Shown here in pieces: positions 48,267 to 56,940 of a stretch of 64,000 nt of DNA; within the stretch, counting starts at the first letter, position 1, and the number at the start of each line of letters is the position of its first letter. Under the pieces are notes generated by a model, which did no database searches, was not told where the DNA came from, and saw only the letters and a list, made by a program, of their open reading frames with translations. The stretch comes from RGIG9041 sp045541455. GTDB lineage: Bacteria > Bacillota > Clostridia > Oscillospirales > QAKW01. The position numbers and the translations under genes are program-made. The stretch covers positions 1 through 64,000 of the forward strand of contig JAZQJA010000042.1 in NCBI GenBank assembly GCA_045541455.1. The letters are read 5' to 3'.

Positions 48267-50888
48267 TTATAGTTTCTCTATCGATTCGGTTATTGTTTTT
48301 ACAAGTGTTTCATACTTGACAAGTTTTGCCTTTTCAGCCTCTATAAGAGTAGCGGGAGCTTTTGCAACAAAACCTTCGTTGGCAAGTTTTTTAGTAACTC
48401 TGTCAAGTTCATCTTGCGCCTTTTTCAGTTCTTTTTCAAGTCTTGCACGTTCTTCATCAAGGTTTACAAGTTCTTCAAACGGAATGTAAAGGTCAGCGGC
48501 GGCTGTAATTATTTTAACAGCACCTTTGACGTCATATTTACCGAGTATAACCTCAGATGCACCTGCAAGTTTAATGTAAAACTTATCACAACCCTCAAAA
48601 GTCAAACCATCTCTTGCATCAATGTAAAGTTTGGCTTTCTTTGACATCGGCACATTCATTTCAGCGCGTCTTGCACGGATGGCGGCAATGGTTTCCATAA
48701 TTGCTTCGGTTTTAGCACATTCTTTTGTAAAGTCAATATCCTTGTCAAATTCGGGGTATTTTGCAATCATTACCGATTCGTCTTCGACAGGCATAGACTG
48801 CCATATTTCCTCTGTAATAAAGGGCATAAACGGGTGTAATAATTTAAGTATTCCAGAAAATACGGTAACAAGAACAGCACTAGCGTTTTGTGCGGTTTCA
48901 CCGCCGTCATAAAGGCGAGGCTTAACAAGTTCAATATACCAATCACAAAAACTGTCATAAATAAAGTCGTACAGTTTTTGAAGTGCCATACCTATTTCAA
49001 ACTTATCAAGGTTTTCTGTCACATCTTTACATAAGAGATTATATCTGTGAATAATCCACTTGTCTTCGTCTTCAAGTTTTGACATATTTACAATATAATC
49101 TTTTGGATTTTCACTCTGTGCATACATAAGAATAAAACGAGCGGCGTTCCATACTTTGTTTGCAAAGTTTCTTGATGCTTCAACGCGTTCATAGTGAAAA
49201 CGCATATCATTTCCGGGCGCATTACCCGTTGCAAGTGTAAATCTTAACGCGTCGGCACCGTATTTTTCAATAACTTCCAGCGGGTCAATGCCGTTACCGA
49301 GAGATTTCGACATCTTTCTGCCTTGTGAATCACGGACAAGACCGTGAATAAGCACGTGTTTAAACGGAGCTTTACCGGTGTGCTCCAGCCCTGAAAACAT
49401 CATTCTTGCAACCCAGAAGAAAATAATATCGTAACCTGTTACGAGAACGCTTGTGGGATAAAAATAATCAAGTTCTTCTGTTTTATCCGGCCAACCCAAA
49501 GTTGAAAACGGCCATAACGCAGATGAAAACCAAGTGTCAAGCACGTCTTCTTCCTGTCGCATGGGTTTGTTACACTTGGGACAAACGGTAACATCGGTTT
49601 TTGAAATCACCATCTCGCCACATTCGTCACAGTAATAAGCAGGAATTCTGTGTCCCCACCAGAGTTGACGAGAAATGCACCAGTCACGCACATTTTCCAT
49701 CCAGTTAAGATATGTCTTTTTAAATCTGTCGGGTACAAATTCTGTGTCTCTGTTTTTCACAGCGGCAATGGCATCTTTTGCAAGCGGTTCCATTTTAACA
49801 AACCATTGTTTTGAAGCAATTGGCTCAACTGTTGTCGAGCAGCGGTAACATTTACCTACATTGTGTAAGTGTGGTACAATTTTCACAAGATAGCCGCCGT
49901 CTTCGAGATCTTTTACAATCTGTTTACGAGCTTCGTATCTGTCAAGTCCCTCATACTTTCCGCCGTTTTTATTTACCTTCGCATTGTCGTCAAGAACCAG
50001 TATTTCTTCAAGATTGTGTCGTTTGCCCACCTCAAAGTCGTTCGGGTCGTGACATGGTGTGATTTTTACACAACCGGTACCAAATTCCATATCAACATAA
50101 TCATCTGCGACAACAGGAATTTCTCTGTTGACAAGCGGTAAAATAAGTGTTTTGCCTACAAGATGTGTATATCTTTCATCGTTTGGGTTAACAGCAACAG
50201 CTGAGTCGCCAAGTAATGTTTCAGGCCTTGTTGTTGCGATTTCTACAAACTCGTCGCTGTCTTTTACAGGGTAGCGGATATGCCAGAAAAAGCCTTCATC
50301 TTCACTGTACTCAACCTCAGCATCGGACAATGCTGTGACACATTTGGGGCACCAGTTGATAATGCGGTTTCCTCTGTATATAAGGCCTTTGTTGTATAAG
50401 TTTACAAAAACCTCTTTAACAGCTTTAGAGCAACCCTCGTCCATTGTAAAGCGTTCTCTGTCCCAATCACAAGAAGAACCGAGTACTTTAAGCTGGTTTA
50501 CTATACGATCACCGTAATGCTTTTTCCAGTCCCATACGCGCTCTAAAAATTTTTCTCTGCCAAGGTCGTAGCGTGTAAGGCCTTCTTCTTCGCGCAACAC
50601 TTGCTCAACTTTAATTTGCGTTGCAATACCGGCGTGGTCGGTGCCGGGAATCCATAGAGCATTGTATCCCTGCATTCTCTTGTAACGGATAAGTATATCC
50701 TGCAGCGTTTCGTCAAGTGCATGTCCCATGTGTAACTGGCCTGTTACATTGGGTGGGGGAATAACAATTGTAAACGGTTTTCTTTTGCTGTCCGGTTCTG
50801 CATGAAAATATTTTCTGTCAAGCCACATCTGGTAAATATCTTTTTCAAAGGCTTGCGGTGTGTAAACCTTTTCAAGTTCTTTTGCCAT
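48267..50888 (-). CDS. valS: Valyl-tRNA synthetase
   Basis: An 873-residue class I synthetase: HIGH motif in PPNVTGQLHMGHALDE, KMSKS motif in GRKMSKSLGNG, editing domain between them (TTRPETLLGDSAV), anticodon-binding helices, and a C-terminal coiled coil (about 808-873) rich in Lys and Glu. AAGGAG precedes ATG 50888. Expression is under a T-box riboswitch directly upstream, with a consensus promoter. Confidence 0.98.
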   Translation of the reverse strand: MAKELEKVYTPQAFEKDIYQMWLDRKYFHAEPDSKRKPFTIVIPPPNVTGQLHMGHALDETLQDILIRYKRMQGYNALWIPGTDHAGIATQIKVEQVLREEEGLTRYDLGREKFLERVWDWKKHYGDRIVNQLKVLGSSCDWDRERFTMDEGCSKAVKEVFVNLYNKGLIYRGNRIINWCPKCVTALSDAEVEYSEDEGFFWHIRYPVKDSDEFVEIATTRPETLLGDSAVAVNPNDERYTHLVGKTLILPLVNREIPVVADDYVDMEFGTGCVKITPCHDPNDFEVGKRHNLEEILVLDDNAKVNKNGGKYEGLDRYEARKQIVKDLEDGGYLVKIVPHLHNVGKCYRCSTTVEPIASKQWFVKMEPLAKDAIAAVKNRDTEFVPDRFKKTYLNWMENVRDWCISRQLWWGHRIPAYYCDECGEMVISKTDVTVCPKCNKPMRQEEDVLDTWFSSALWPFSTLGWPDKTEELDYFYPTSVLVTGYDIIFFWVARMMFSGLEHTGKAPFKHVLIHGLVRDSQGRKMSKSLGNGIDPLEVIEKYGADALRFTLATGNAPGNDMRFHYERVEASRNFANKVWNAARFILMYAQSENPKDYIVNMSKLEDEDKWIIHRYNLLCKDVTENLDKFEIGMALQKLYDFIYDSFCDWYIELVKPRLYDGGETAQNASAVLVTVFSGILKLLHPFMPFITEEIWQSMPVEDESVMIAKYPEFDKDIDFTKECAKTEAIMETIAAIRARRAEMNVPMSKKAKLYIDARDGLTFEGCDKFYIKLAGASEVILGKYDVKGAVKIITAAADLYIPFEELVNLDEERARLEKELKKAQDELDRVTKKLANEGFVAKAPATLIEAEKAKLVKYETLVKTITESIEKL

Positions 50889-50904
50889 CTTTAATTCTCC
50901 TTAT

Positions 50905-51150
50905 ATAAATAAAAAAACTCGTCTCATTTTAAATGAGACGAGTATAATATACCCGCGGTACCACTCAAATTGCAGCTTAAATAAAACTGCCACTTAAATA
51001 CACATAACGCCGTGCTGCGAAAGGTTCTACTCATTTTTTAAAAACTTTCTTCCTTTAGACTCTAAAGCTACAACAAAAGCTAATGCTTACGGCTTGCACC
51101 AACCGCCGCATCTCTTAGCGCATAACACTTTTGCCCTCTTTGTCAACATC
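50905..51150 (-). promoter_or_regulatory. T-box riboswitch of valS
   Basis: On the minus strand the leader has the Stem I AGAGA bulge (plus-strand 51111-51116) and the distal loop GGTTGGTGCAAGCC (51091-51104). The T-box core GAGTGGTACCGCGGGT (50951-50966) follows, and then a terminator. It senses uncharged tRNA-Val and permits valS read-through. A valine specifier is expected near GTTGTAGC (51067-51074), but I could not fix the register by eye. Confidence 0.9.
50911..50943 (-). terminator. T-box terminator hairpin
   Basis: ACTCGTCTCATTT / AAATGAGACGAGT is a 12-13-bp stem followed by seven T on the minus strand. It is the off-state of the valS T-box. Confidence 0.92.
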
Positions 51151-51157
51151 TTAAATA

Positions 51158-51186
51158 ATTATATACTACACGGCATTTTTTGTCAA
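51158..51186 (-). promoter_or_regulatory. Consensus promoter of valS
   Basis: On the minus strand a perfect TTGACA (51181-51186), exactly 17 bp, and a perfect TATAAT (51158-51163). Transcription would start near 51150, at the foot of T-box Stem I. Confidence 0.85.
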
Positions 51187-51194
51187 TCAAATTG

Positions 51195-51908
51195 TTAGTC
51201 TAATTTCCAACCGTCCAGCCCGTTACGTTGCATTGCACCAAATACACTTTGACGAATGTTGGGGTATTTTTCTGTTAGAACTGAAATGAGTTTTTTAATT
51301 TCTTCTCTTTTTGTTTCACCGTCAATAGGACAGGGGCTTTTCATAATTGGTATTCCAAGACGTCGCACAGCTCCTTTTACATCAGCTTCACGCATATAAA
51401 TCATTGGCCTAATAACCGTTACATCTTTTCTTGATAAATATGTTACCGGCTGAAAACAACCAAGCCTGCTTTCATAAATAAGGTTCATAAAAAAAGTTTC
51501 AACAGCATCGTCTAAATGATGCCCTAACGCAATTTTTTTACAATTCATTTCTTTAGCGGCATCGTGTATGACACCGCGGCGCATTTTTGCACATAATGCA
51601 CAAGGATTGCTCTCTTTTCTGTAATCAAATATGATTTTTCCTATTTCGGTTTTTTTAATACAAAACTCAACATCCAAACTGCAACACATTTCTTTTAGTT
51701 TGTCAGTGTTAATATTTCCAAGCCCTGTGTCAACAAATACTGCACATACTGAAAAATTTTTGGGGTGAAAATGTGAAAGCCCTGCAAGAGCATATAGCAT
51801 AAGTGCCGAGTCCTTGCCACCCGACAGCGCAACTGCAATCTTTTCACCGTGTTCTATCATATTATAATCGTCAATTGCTCGCCTTAGTTTGCTCATTACC
51901 TGCTGCAT
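51195..51908 (-). CDS. ttcA: tRNA 2-thiocytidine synthetase TtcA-like ATPase
   Basis: A 237-residue PP-loop ATPase with VALSGGKDSALML (about 29-41), the Cys pair CALC and the later PCPIDGETKR, as in TtcA, which thiolates cytidine 32 of tRNAs with an Fe-S cluster. I start at ATG 51908 because GAGGTG lies 6 bp upstream; the ORF is open to 51926. TtcA-like proteins of Firmicutes have not all been tested, so the exact target is inferred. Its stop lies 9 bp before the valS promoter. Confidence 0.82.
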   Translation of the reverse strand: MQQVMSKLRRAIDDYNMIEHGEKIAVALSGGKDSALMLYALAGLSHFHPKNFSVCAVFVDTGLGNINTDKLKEMCCSLDVEFCIKKTEIGKIIFDYRKESNPCALCAKMRRGVIHDAAKEMNCKKIALGHHLDDAVETFFMNLIYESRLGCFQPVTYLSRKDVTVIRPMIYMREADVKGAVRRLGIPIMKSPCPIDGETKREEIKKLISVLTEKYPNIRQSVFGAMQRNGLDGWKLD

Positions 51909-52058
51909 TTTCTCACCTCTTTTCATATTTTAAATAAGTAAAGTAATGTTGTCAATAAATTTTTTGTAATTCGAAAGTGAGCAATTCAAAGAAAAACAGA
52001 GATAAAACGAGATAAAACGAGAAATGCAAACACAAATTAAAAAAATAAAAAAAGTGTA

Positions 52059-52087
52059 TTGACAAAATAAATAGCGTGTATTATAAT
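52059..52087 (+). promoter_or_regulatory. Consensus promoter of rplM-rpsI
   Basis: Perfect TTGACA (52059-52064), 17 bp, perfect TATAAT (52082-52087). A tandem decamer (GATAAAACGA twice, about 52000-52020) lies upstream of the -35 in the UP-element position. Confidence 0.88.
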
Positions 52088-52120
52088 GACACAGTCAGAA
52101 AAAAACGGAGGAAAGAAATC

Positions 52121-52549
52121 ATGTCTACATTTATGAAAAATCCTCAGGACGTGGATAGAAAATGGTATGTTGTCGACGCAGCTGATAAGCCCCTTGGCAA
52201 AGTGTCAACACAAATCGCTACTATCCTTATGGGTAAACACCGTCCTGATTATACCCCGCATGTTGACTGCGGTGATTGCGTTATCGTTTTAAACGCATCA
52301 AAGGTAGTTTTAACAGGTAAAAAAGCTACAGATAAGTTTTATAGACGCCATACCGGTTGGATTGGCGGTCTTAAAGAAGTTTCATACGGTGAACTTCTTG
52401 AGAAAAACCCCACAAAGCTTGTTGAGATTTCGGTTAAGGGAATGCTTCCCAAAAACAAAATCGCTTCAAACGCTATGACAAGACTTAGAGTTTATGCTGA
52501 TGCTGAGCACGCTCATCAGGCACAGAACCCTGAAGTTTTTGTAAAGTAA
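52121..52549 (+). CDS. rplM: Ribosomal protein L13
   Basis: A 142-residue large-subunit protein with RKWYVVDAADKPLGKVST, GKHRPDYTPHVDCGD and LRVYADAEHAHQAQNPE. ATG 52121 follows GGAGG by 8 bp; the frame is open further upstream to 52076 but that part overlaps the promoter. First gene of the L13-S9 operon. Confidence 0.98.
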   Translation: MSTFMKNPQDVDRKWYVVDAADKPLGKVSTQIATILMGKHRPDYTPHVDCGDCVIVLNASKVVLTGKKATDKFYRRHTGWIGGLKEVSYGELLEKNPTKLVEISVKGMLPKNKIASNAMTRLRVYADAEHAHQAQNPEVFVK

Positions 52550-52562
52550 GGAGGTTTTACTA

Positions 52563-52961
52563 ATGTATAATAATGATGCATATTTCTACGGTACAGGTAG
52601 AAGAAAGTCTTCAGTTGCAAGAGTAAGACTTCTTCCCGGTACAGGTTCAATCACAATCAATGGCAGAGATATTGACGATTACTTTGGTCTTGAAACACTT
52701 AAACTCATCGTTCGTCAGCCGCTTGAACTTACAGAAACACTCGGCAAGTTCGACATTATTGTAAATGTAAACGGTGGCGGTGTTACCGGTCAGGCTGGTG
52801 CTATTCGCCATGGTATTACAAGAGCACTTATCGAGTCAGATGAAACACTCAAACCCATGCTTAAAAAGGCTGGCTTTGTAACTCGTGATCCGAGAATGAA
52901 AGAACGTAAGAAATACGGTCTTAAAGCTGCTCGTCGTGCACCCCAGTTCTCAAAGAGATAA
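52563..52961 (+). CDS. rpsI: Ribosomal protein S9
   Basis: A 132-residue small-subunit protein: YGTGRRKSSVARVRLLPG at the front, NGGGVTGQAGAIRHGI in the middle, and the basic tail APQFSKR that reaches the P-site tRNA. GGAGG precedes the ATG; 13 bp after rplM. Confidence 0.98.
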   Translation: MYNNDAYFYGTGRRKSSVARVRLLPGTGSITINGRDIDDYFGLETLKLIVRQPLELTETLGKFDIIVNVNGGGVTGQAGAIRHGITRALIESDETLKPMLKKAGFVTRDPRMKERKKYGLKAARRAPQFSKR

Positions 52962-52972
52962 TTTTATTATCA

Positions 52973-53009
52973 AAACGCACTCACTTATGTGGGTGCGTTT
53001 GTTTTTTTG
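52973..53009 (+). terminator. Terminator of rplM-rpsI
   Basis: AAACGCAC-TCACTTATGTGG-GTGCGTTT followed by GTTTTTTT. Confidence 0.9.
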
Positions 53010-53094
53010 ACAGAAAGCGAATTTAGTGTATTTGCTATTTTAATTAGTATGTGATATTATGAAATACAAGAAAAAAACTGGAGATGAGGAAACA

Positions 53095-54600
53095 ATGATA
53101 CATTTTAAAAAAATAATTGCTTTTTTTCTTGTTGCTATAATTGTTTTAACTGTTTGTTCTTGTAATAAAACAGTGGATGAAGAGGATGGTGCTGCATATA
53201 CAGAAGAAATTGAAATTATAAATCCTCAATCACCCAACTCAACTGTTGTACCGGATAATGTTCAAAAACCTACAGAAGATAATACAAATGTTTTAAACGG
53301 TGACACGACAGTTTCTAATCAGTCCAATGCTACAGACAACCAACCCGGTAAGAATGAACAACAAACGGTGGGAGACGAGCCACCTCAGTCAACACTCACA
53401 TCGCCTGATTCAACTGTAAACGATAATAATACAGAACCAGAAATAGAACCGGATACAAATGATGAACCGGAAATTGATTTATACGAGGCTGAAATGGAAT
53501 TTTTAACATATCAATCAAATACTTTTGTGCCGACGGGCAATCATTCGGCATTGTTTTCTAAAAATGTAGTTACTAAAACTTTTCGCGGAGTGTTTCCTGT
53601 ACAACAGTACGGTAAACTTGACTATTGCTTTTATTTTTCAAATAATGTAGACAGTACTTGGTCAGATGGTAGTGAAACTTATCGTGATATGCCCACTGAA
53701 CAATATAAAATATTATCTGCTGCGATTATGACAACTACAAATGAGCAAATGAGTAATGTAAAAAAACGTACGCAAATTACTTTTGATGGTCAAAAAAGCC
53801 GCACTGTAGAGGCGGGCGAAATGTTTTGGTGCGACCCGGTTTCTTTTACAGTCGCTGAGGGTGAATATCTTGTTTTTGAGTGGAAAGTTCAATATACAAT
53901 GATTCCTTGCACTAAAATTAAAGGTACATCAATTTCATTTGAATCTTCAACCGGTACTTCTTTTGTCCCGGCAACCGAGGGTGTTCCAATGCCTAATATG
54001 ATTGGTGCCAATCGCAATAAAGAGTTAAATATGGCATTTATCGGTGATTCCATTACCGCTGGCGAGGGTGCAGGCGCATTTAACGGTTATGTTGCACAGA
54101 TTTCTAAAAAAATGGGTGACACGGCAAGTATTTGGAATCTTGGCTTAGGATATGCGCGCGCAAATGATGTGGTTAATAGTCCTGCATGGTTGAAAAAGGC
54201 GAAAACTGCGTCTACAGTTGCAATCTGCTTTGGTGTAAATGATATAAACAGCGGTGCATATCAGGTTGGAACACGTACCGTCAAAGAAATTGTAGATGAT
54301 ATTGCGTATATTGCAAAACAAGTTTCAGATGCCGGTGCTAAAGTTGTAATATTTTCTACTCCTCCATACACGTATAAAGATCAAGAACGTGTTCAAAAAT
54401 GGCGCGATGTTGTAAAAGGTCTTGAAAAGCTTGCAAAAGAAAATCGGTATTCTTATTTTGATTTTGCCTCCTGCCTTGGCTCTCCCGATGATGCGTCAAA
54501 ACCAGCCTATGGCGGTCATCCAAATGGTGACGGCTGTACAGTTGCTGCTAACGCATTTATGAACGCTTATCAAAACGGAACTTTATCTTTGAAAAAATAA
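53095..54600 (+). CDS. SGNH-hydrolase lipoprotein with N-terminal beta domain
   Basis: A 501-residue surface lipoprotein. Signal ends LTVCSC (Cys about 20). A Thr/Asn/Pro/Glu-rich linker (about 25-125) is followed by a beta-sandwich-like domain (about 130-300) and a C-terminal SGNH esterase: block I AFIGDSITAGEG (Ser about 318), block III CFGVNDIN, and the His in GGHPNGDG (about 474). A separate beta domain before SGNH resembles carbohydrate esterase family 2 acetyl-xylan esterases, so a deacetylase of plant or cell-wall glycans is a reasonable guess. The Asp usually three residues before the His is a Tyr here. ATG 53095 follows GAGGA; the frame opens upstream at 53059. Confidence 0.8.
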   Translation: MIHFKKIIAFFLVAIIVLTVCSCNKTVDEEDGAAYTEEIEIINPQSPNSTVVPDNVQKPTEDNTNVLNGDTTVSNQSNATDNQPGKNEQQTVGDEPPQSTLTSPDSTVNDNNTEPEIEPDTNDEPEIDLYEAEMEFLTYQSNTFVPTGNHSALFSKNVVTKTFRGVFPVQQYGKLDYCFYFSNNVDSTWSDGSETYRDMPTEQYKILSAAIMTTTNEQMSNVKKRTQITFDGQKSRTVEAGEMFWCDPVSFTVAEGEYLVFEWKVQYTMIPCTKIKGTSISFESSTGTSFVPATEGVPMPNMIGANRNKELNMAFIGDSITAGEGAGAFNGYVAQISKKMGDTASIWNLGLGYARANDVVNSPAWLKKAKTASTVAICFGVNDINSGAYQVGTRTVKEIVDDIAYIAKQVSDAGAKVVIFSTPPYTYKDQERVQKWRDVVKGLEKLAKENRYSYFDFASCLGSPDDASKPAYGGHPNGDGCTVAANAFMNAYQNGTLSLKK

Positions 54601-54643
54601 ATAATGATTTATTTTGTGCATAATATTATCAAATATAGTTTAA

Positions 54644-54681
54644 AATCTTAATTTTGCAAGATTACTTGCAAAATTAAGATT
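54644..54681. repeat. 17-bp perfect hairpin downstream of the SGNH gene
   Basis: AATCTTAATTTTGCAAG-ATTA-CTTGCAAAATTAAGATT. It lacks an adjacent run of T on either side, so it is an atypical terminator; it may still stop transcripts or stabilise the mRNA end. Confidence 0.7.
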
Positions 54682-54709
54682 AAAGGGATAAAAAATTGCT
54701 TATTTTTTT

Positions 54710-54757
54710 ACAAAAATGAAATTTTCATTTGACAAACTTTCATTTTTGTAGTATTAT
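54710..54757 (+). promoter_or_regulatory. hppA promoter embedded in a 12-bp inverted repeat
   Basis: TTGACA (54729-54734), 17 bp, TATTAT (54752-54757) gives a good sigma-A promoter 40 bp before the ATG. ACAAAAATGAAA (54710-54721) and TTTCATTTTTGT (54738-54749) form a perfect inverted repeat that flanks the -35 and fills the spacer, as a repressor operator could. Confidence 0.6.
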
Positions 54758-54796
54758 CTTTACATTGTAAAAAAATTTTAGAAAAGAAGGTTAGTT

Positions 54797-56890
54797 ATGG
54801 ACAAGTATTTATCAGTTTTTACTTTTATTGCTTCGGCGTTTGCTCTTCTTTTTGCTTTGGTCACTGCAAAACGTGTACTTAAGTTTTCAGAGGGTACCGA
54901 AAAAATGAAAAAAATCTCGCAGTCAATTCGCAGCGGTGCGAATGCTTATCTAAAAAGACAGTACACAATTGTAGGCGTATTTTTTGCTGTAATGTTTGTA
55001 ATACTTTGTGTAATGGCTTCATTTGGAATGCTCACTTGGTTTGTTCCGTTTGCTTTTGTTACAGGTGGCTTCTTCTCGGCTCTTTCAGGTTTTGTTGGTA
55101 TGAAAATTGCAACATTTTCTAATGCAAGAACGGCAAATGCTTGCCGTGAAGGGCTTAACAAAGGTTTGCGTGTTGCTTTCTCAGCAGGCTCAGTAATGGG
55201 CTTTACCGTTGTAGGTCTTGGTCTTTTAGATATTTCAATATGGTTTACACTTTTAAAATTTGTATTTAAACTTGCCCCTGCTGATATTACAGGTGCTATG
55301 CTAACATTCGGCATGGGTGCTTCTTCAATGGCATTATTTGCCCGTGTCGGCGGCGGGATTTTCACAAAGGCGGCAGATGTTGGTGCTGACCTTGTTGGTA
55401 AAGTTGAAGCAGGAATTCCTGAAGATGACCCACGTAATCCTGCAGTTATTGCAGATAATGTAGGTGACAATGTAGGTGACGTTGCCGGTATGGGCGCTGA
55501 CCTTTATGAGTCGTATGTAGGTTCTGTTATCTCTTGTAGTGCACTTGGTGTTGCAGCTTTCGGTACTATAAATGCGATGGCACTGCCTATGTTTATGGTA
55601 GCAATTGGTATTATCTGCTCAATTATCGGTACTTTCCTTGTTAAAACAAAGGAAGGCGCAAGCCAGAAAAATCTTCTTCACGCGCTTAGCCGTGGTACAA
55701 ACTTCTCGGCTATTGTAATTGCTGTTTTGGCATTACCGCTTGTTAATATGGTACTTGGTGACGGTATTGCAGATTTTTCAAATGTAGGCTTTTATGTTGC
55801 AATTATTTCCGGACTCGTTGCGGGTGTTCTTATAGGTCAGTCTACTGAATACTTCACATCAGATTCTTATAGACCTACCAAAAAACTTGCATCTACAAGT
55901 GAAACCGGTTCGGCAACAATTATTATTGGCGGTTTATCACTCGGTATGCTTTCTACAGTATTACCTATAATCATAATTTCCGTTTGTGTTCTTGTAGCAT
56001 ATTTTGTGTCGGGTGGTGCTGCAAATTCAAGCTATGGCCTTTACGGTATCGCGCTTGCAGCTGTAGGTATGCTTTCAACACTTGGTATCACCCTTGCTAC
56101 CGACGCTTACGGTCCTGTTGCTGATAATGCAGGCGGTATCGCAGAAATGGCAGGTCTTGAACCCGAAGTTCGTGAGAGAACAGATGCTCTTGATTCACTT
56201 GGTAATACTACTGCTGCAACAGGTAAAGGCTTTGCAATCGGTTCTGCTGCATTGACAGCTCTTGCTCTTATGGCATCTTATATTGATAAAGTAAAAGAAA
56301 TCAAACCTGATTTTTCGTTTGATTTAAGTGTTATGAATCCGTCAGTTCTTATCGGTCTTTTCATTGGTGCTTGTCTGCCGTTCGTTTTTGCAGCAATTAC
56401 AATGGAATCGGTAGGAAAGGCTGCTCAGTCGGTTGTTAAAGAGGTTCGTCGTCAGTTTAAGGAAATTGCAGGTCTTATGGAAGGCAAGGCTGAGGCTGAC
56501 TATGCAAAATGTGTTGATCTTTGTACAAAGGCAAGCCTTAAAGAAATGGTACTTCCAACAGTTGTTGCAATTGCTTGCCCTATCGTTGTTGGTGTAATAT
56601 TAGGTGTTAACGGTGTTGTTGGTATGCTTGCAGGTGCTACAGCTTCAGGCTTCTTGCTTGCTATATTTATGTCGAATTCCGGTGGTGCTTGGGACAACGC
56701 GAAAAAGTATATTGAAAGCGGTGTTCACGGTGGCAAAGGCAGCGAACAGCATAAAGCAGCTGTTGTTGGAGATACAGTAGGAGATCCTTTTAAAGATACA
56801 TCCGGTCCTGCAATTAACATTCTTATAAAACTTCTTTCAATGGTTTCAATTGTTTTTGCAGCACTTGTAATAAATTTCAGCATTCTCTAA
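54797..56890 (+). CDS. hppA: Membrane-bound ion-pumping pyrophosphatase (K+-dependent type)
   Basis: A 697-residue integral membrane enzyme with about 16 membrane segments that hydrolyses PPi and pumps H+ or Na+. The PPi/Mg site shows in DPRNPAVIADNVGDNVGDVA, and the C-terminal GDTVGDPFKDTSGPA. The segment SLGNTTAATGKGF has Ala where K+-independent enzymes have Lys, which marks the K+-dependent group; the pumped ion cannot be told here. It recovers energy from PPi, complementing the PPDK at the left edge. AGAAGG precedes the ATG. Confidence 0.96.
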   Translation: MDKYLSVFTFIASAFALLFALVTAKRVLKFSEGTEKMKKISQSIRSGANAYLKRQYTIVGVFFAVMFVILCVMASFGMLTWFVPFAFVTGGFFSALSGFVGMKIATFSNARTANACREGLNKGLRVAFSAGSVMGFTVVGLGLLDISIWFTLLKFVFKLAPADITGAMLTFGMGASSMALFARVGGGIFTKAADVGADLVGKVEAGIPEDDPRNPAVIADNVGDNVGDVAGMGADLYESYVGSVISCSALGVAAFGTINAMALPMFMVAIGIICSIIGTFLVKTKEGASQKNLLHALSRGTNFSAIVIAVLALPLVNMVLGDGIADFSNVGFYVAIISGLVAGVLIGQSTEYFTSDSYRPTKKLASTSETGSATIIIGGLSLGMLSTVLPIIIISVCVLVAYFVSGGAANSSYGLYGIALAAVGMLSTLGITLATDAYGPVADNAGGIAEMAGLEPEVRERTDALDSLGNTTAATGKGFAIGSAALTALALMASYIDKVKEIKPDFSFDLSVMNPSVLIGLFIGACLPFVFAAITMESVGKAAQSVVKEVRRQFKEIAGLMEGKAEADYAKCVDLCTKASLKEMVLPTVVAIACPIVVGVILGVNGVVGMLAGATASGFLLAIFMSNSGGAWDNAKKYIESGVHGGKGSEQHKAAVVGDTVGDPFKDTSGPAINILIKLLSMVSIVFAALVINFSIL

Positions 56891-56895
56891 ATACT

Positions 56896-56925
56896 AAAAG
56901 CAGACACATTGTGTCTGCTTTTTTT
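56896..56925 (+). terminator. Terminator of hppA
   Basis: AAAAGCAGACAC-ATT-GTGTCTGCTTTT followed by T's. Confidence 0.92.
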
Positions 56926-56940
56926 ATAAGGAGGAATTTT

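Noticed and set aside
51995..52025. Tandem decamer GATAAAACGA considered as an iteron or operator
   Set aside because: Only two copies, in the UP-element position of a strong ribosomal protein promoter; no further evidence for regulation or replication.
54601..54709. Possible small gene between the SGNH lipoprotein and hppA
   Set aside because: Only short AT-rich frames without a ribosome binding site; the region is explained by a hairpin and the hppA promoter.
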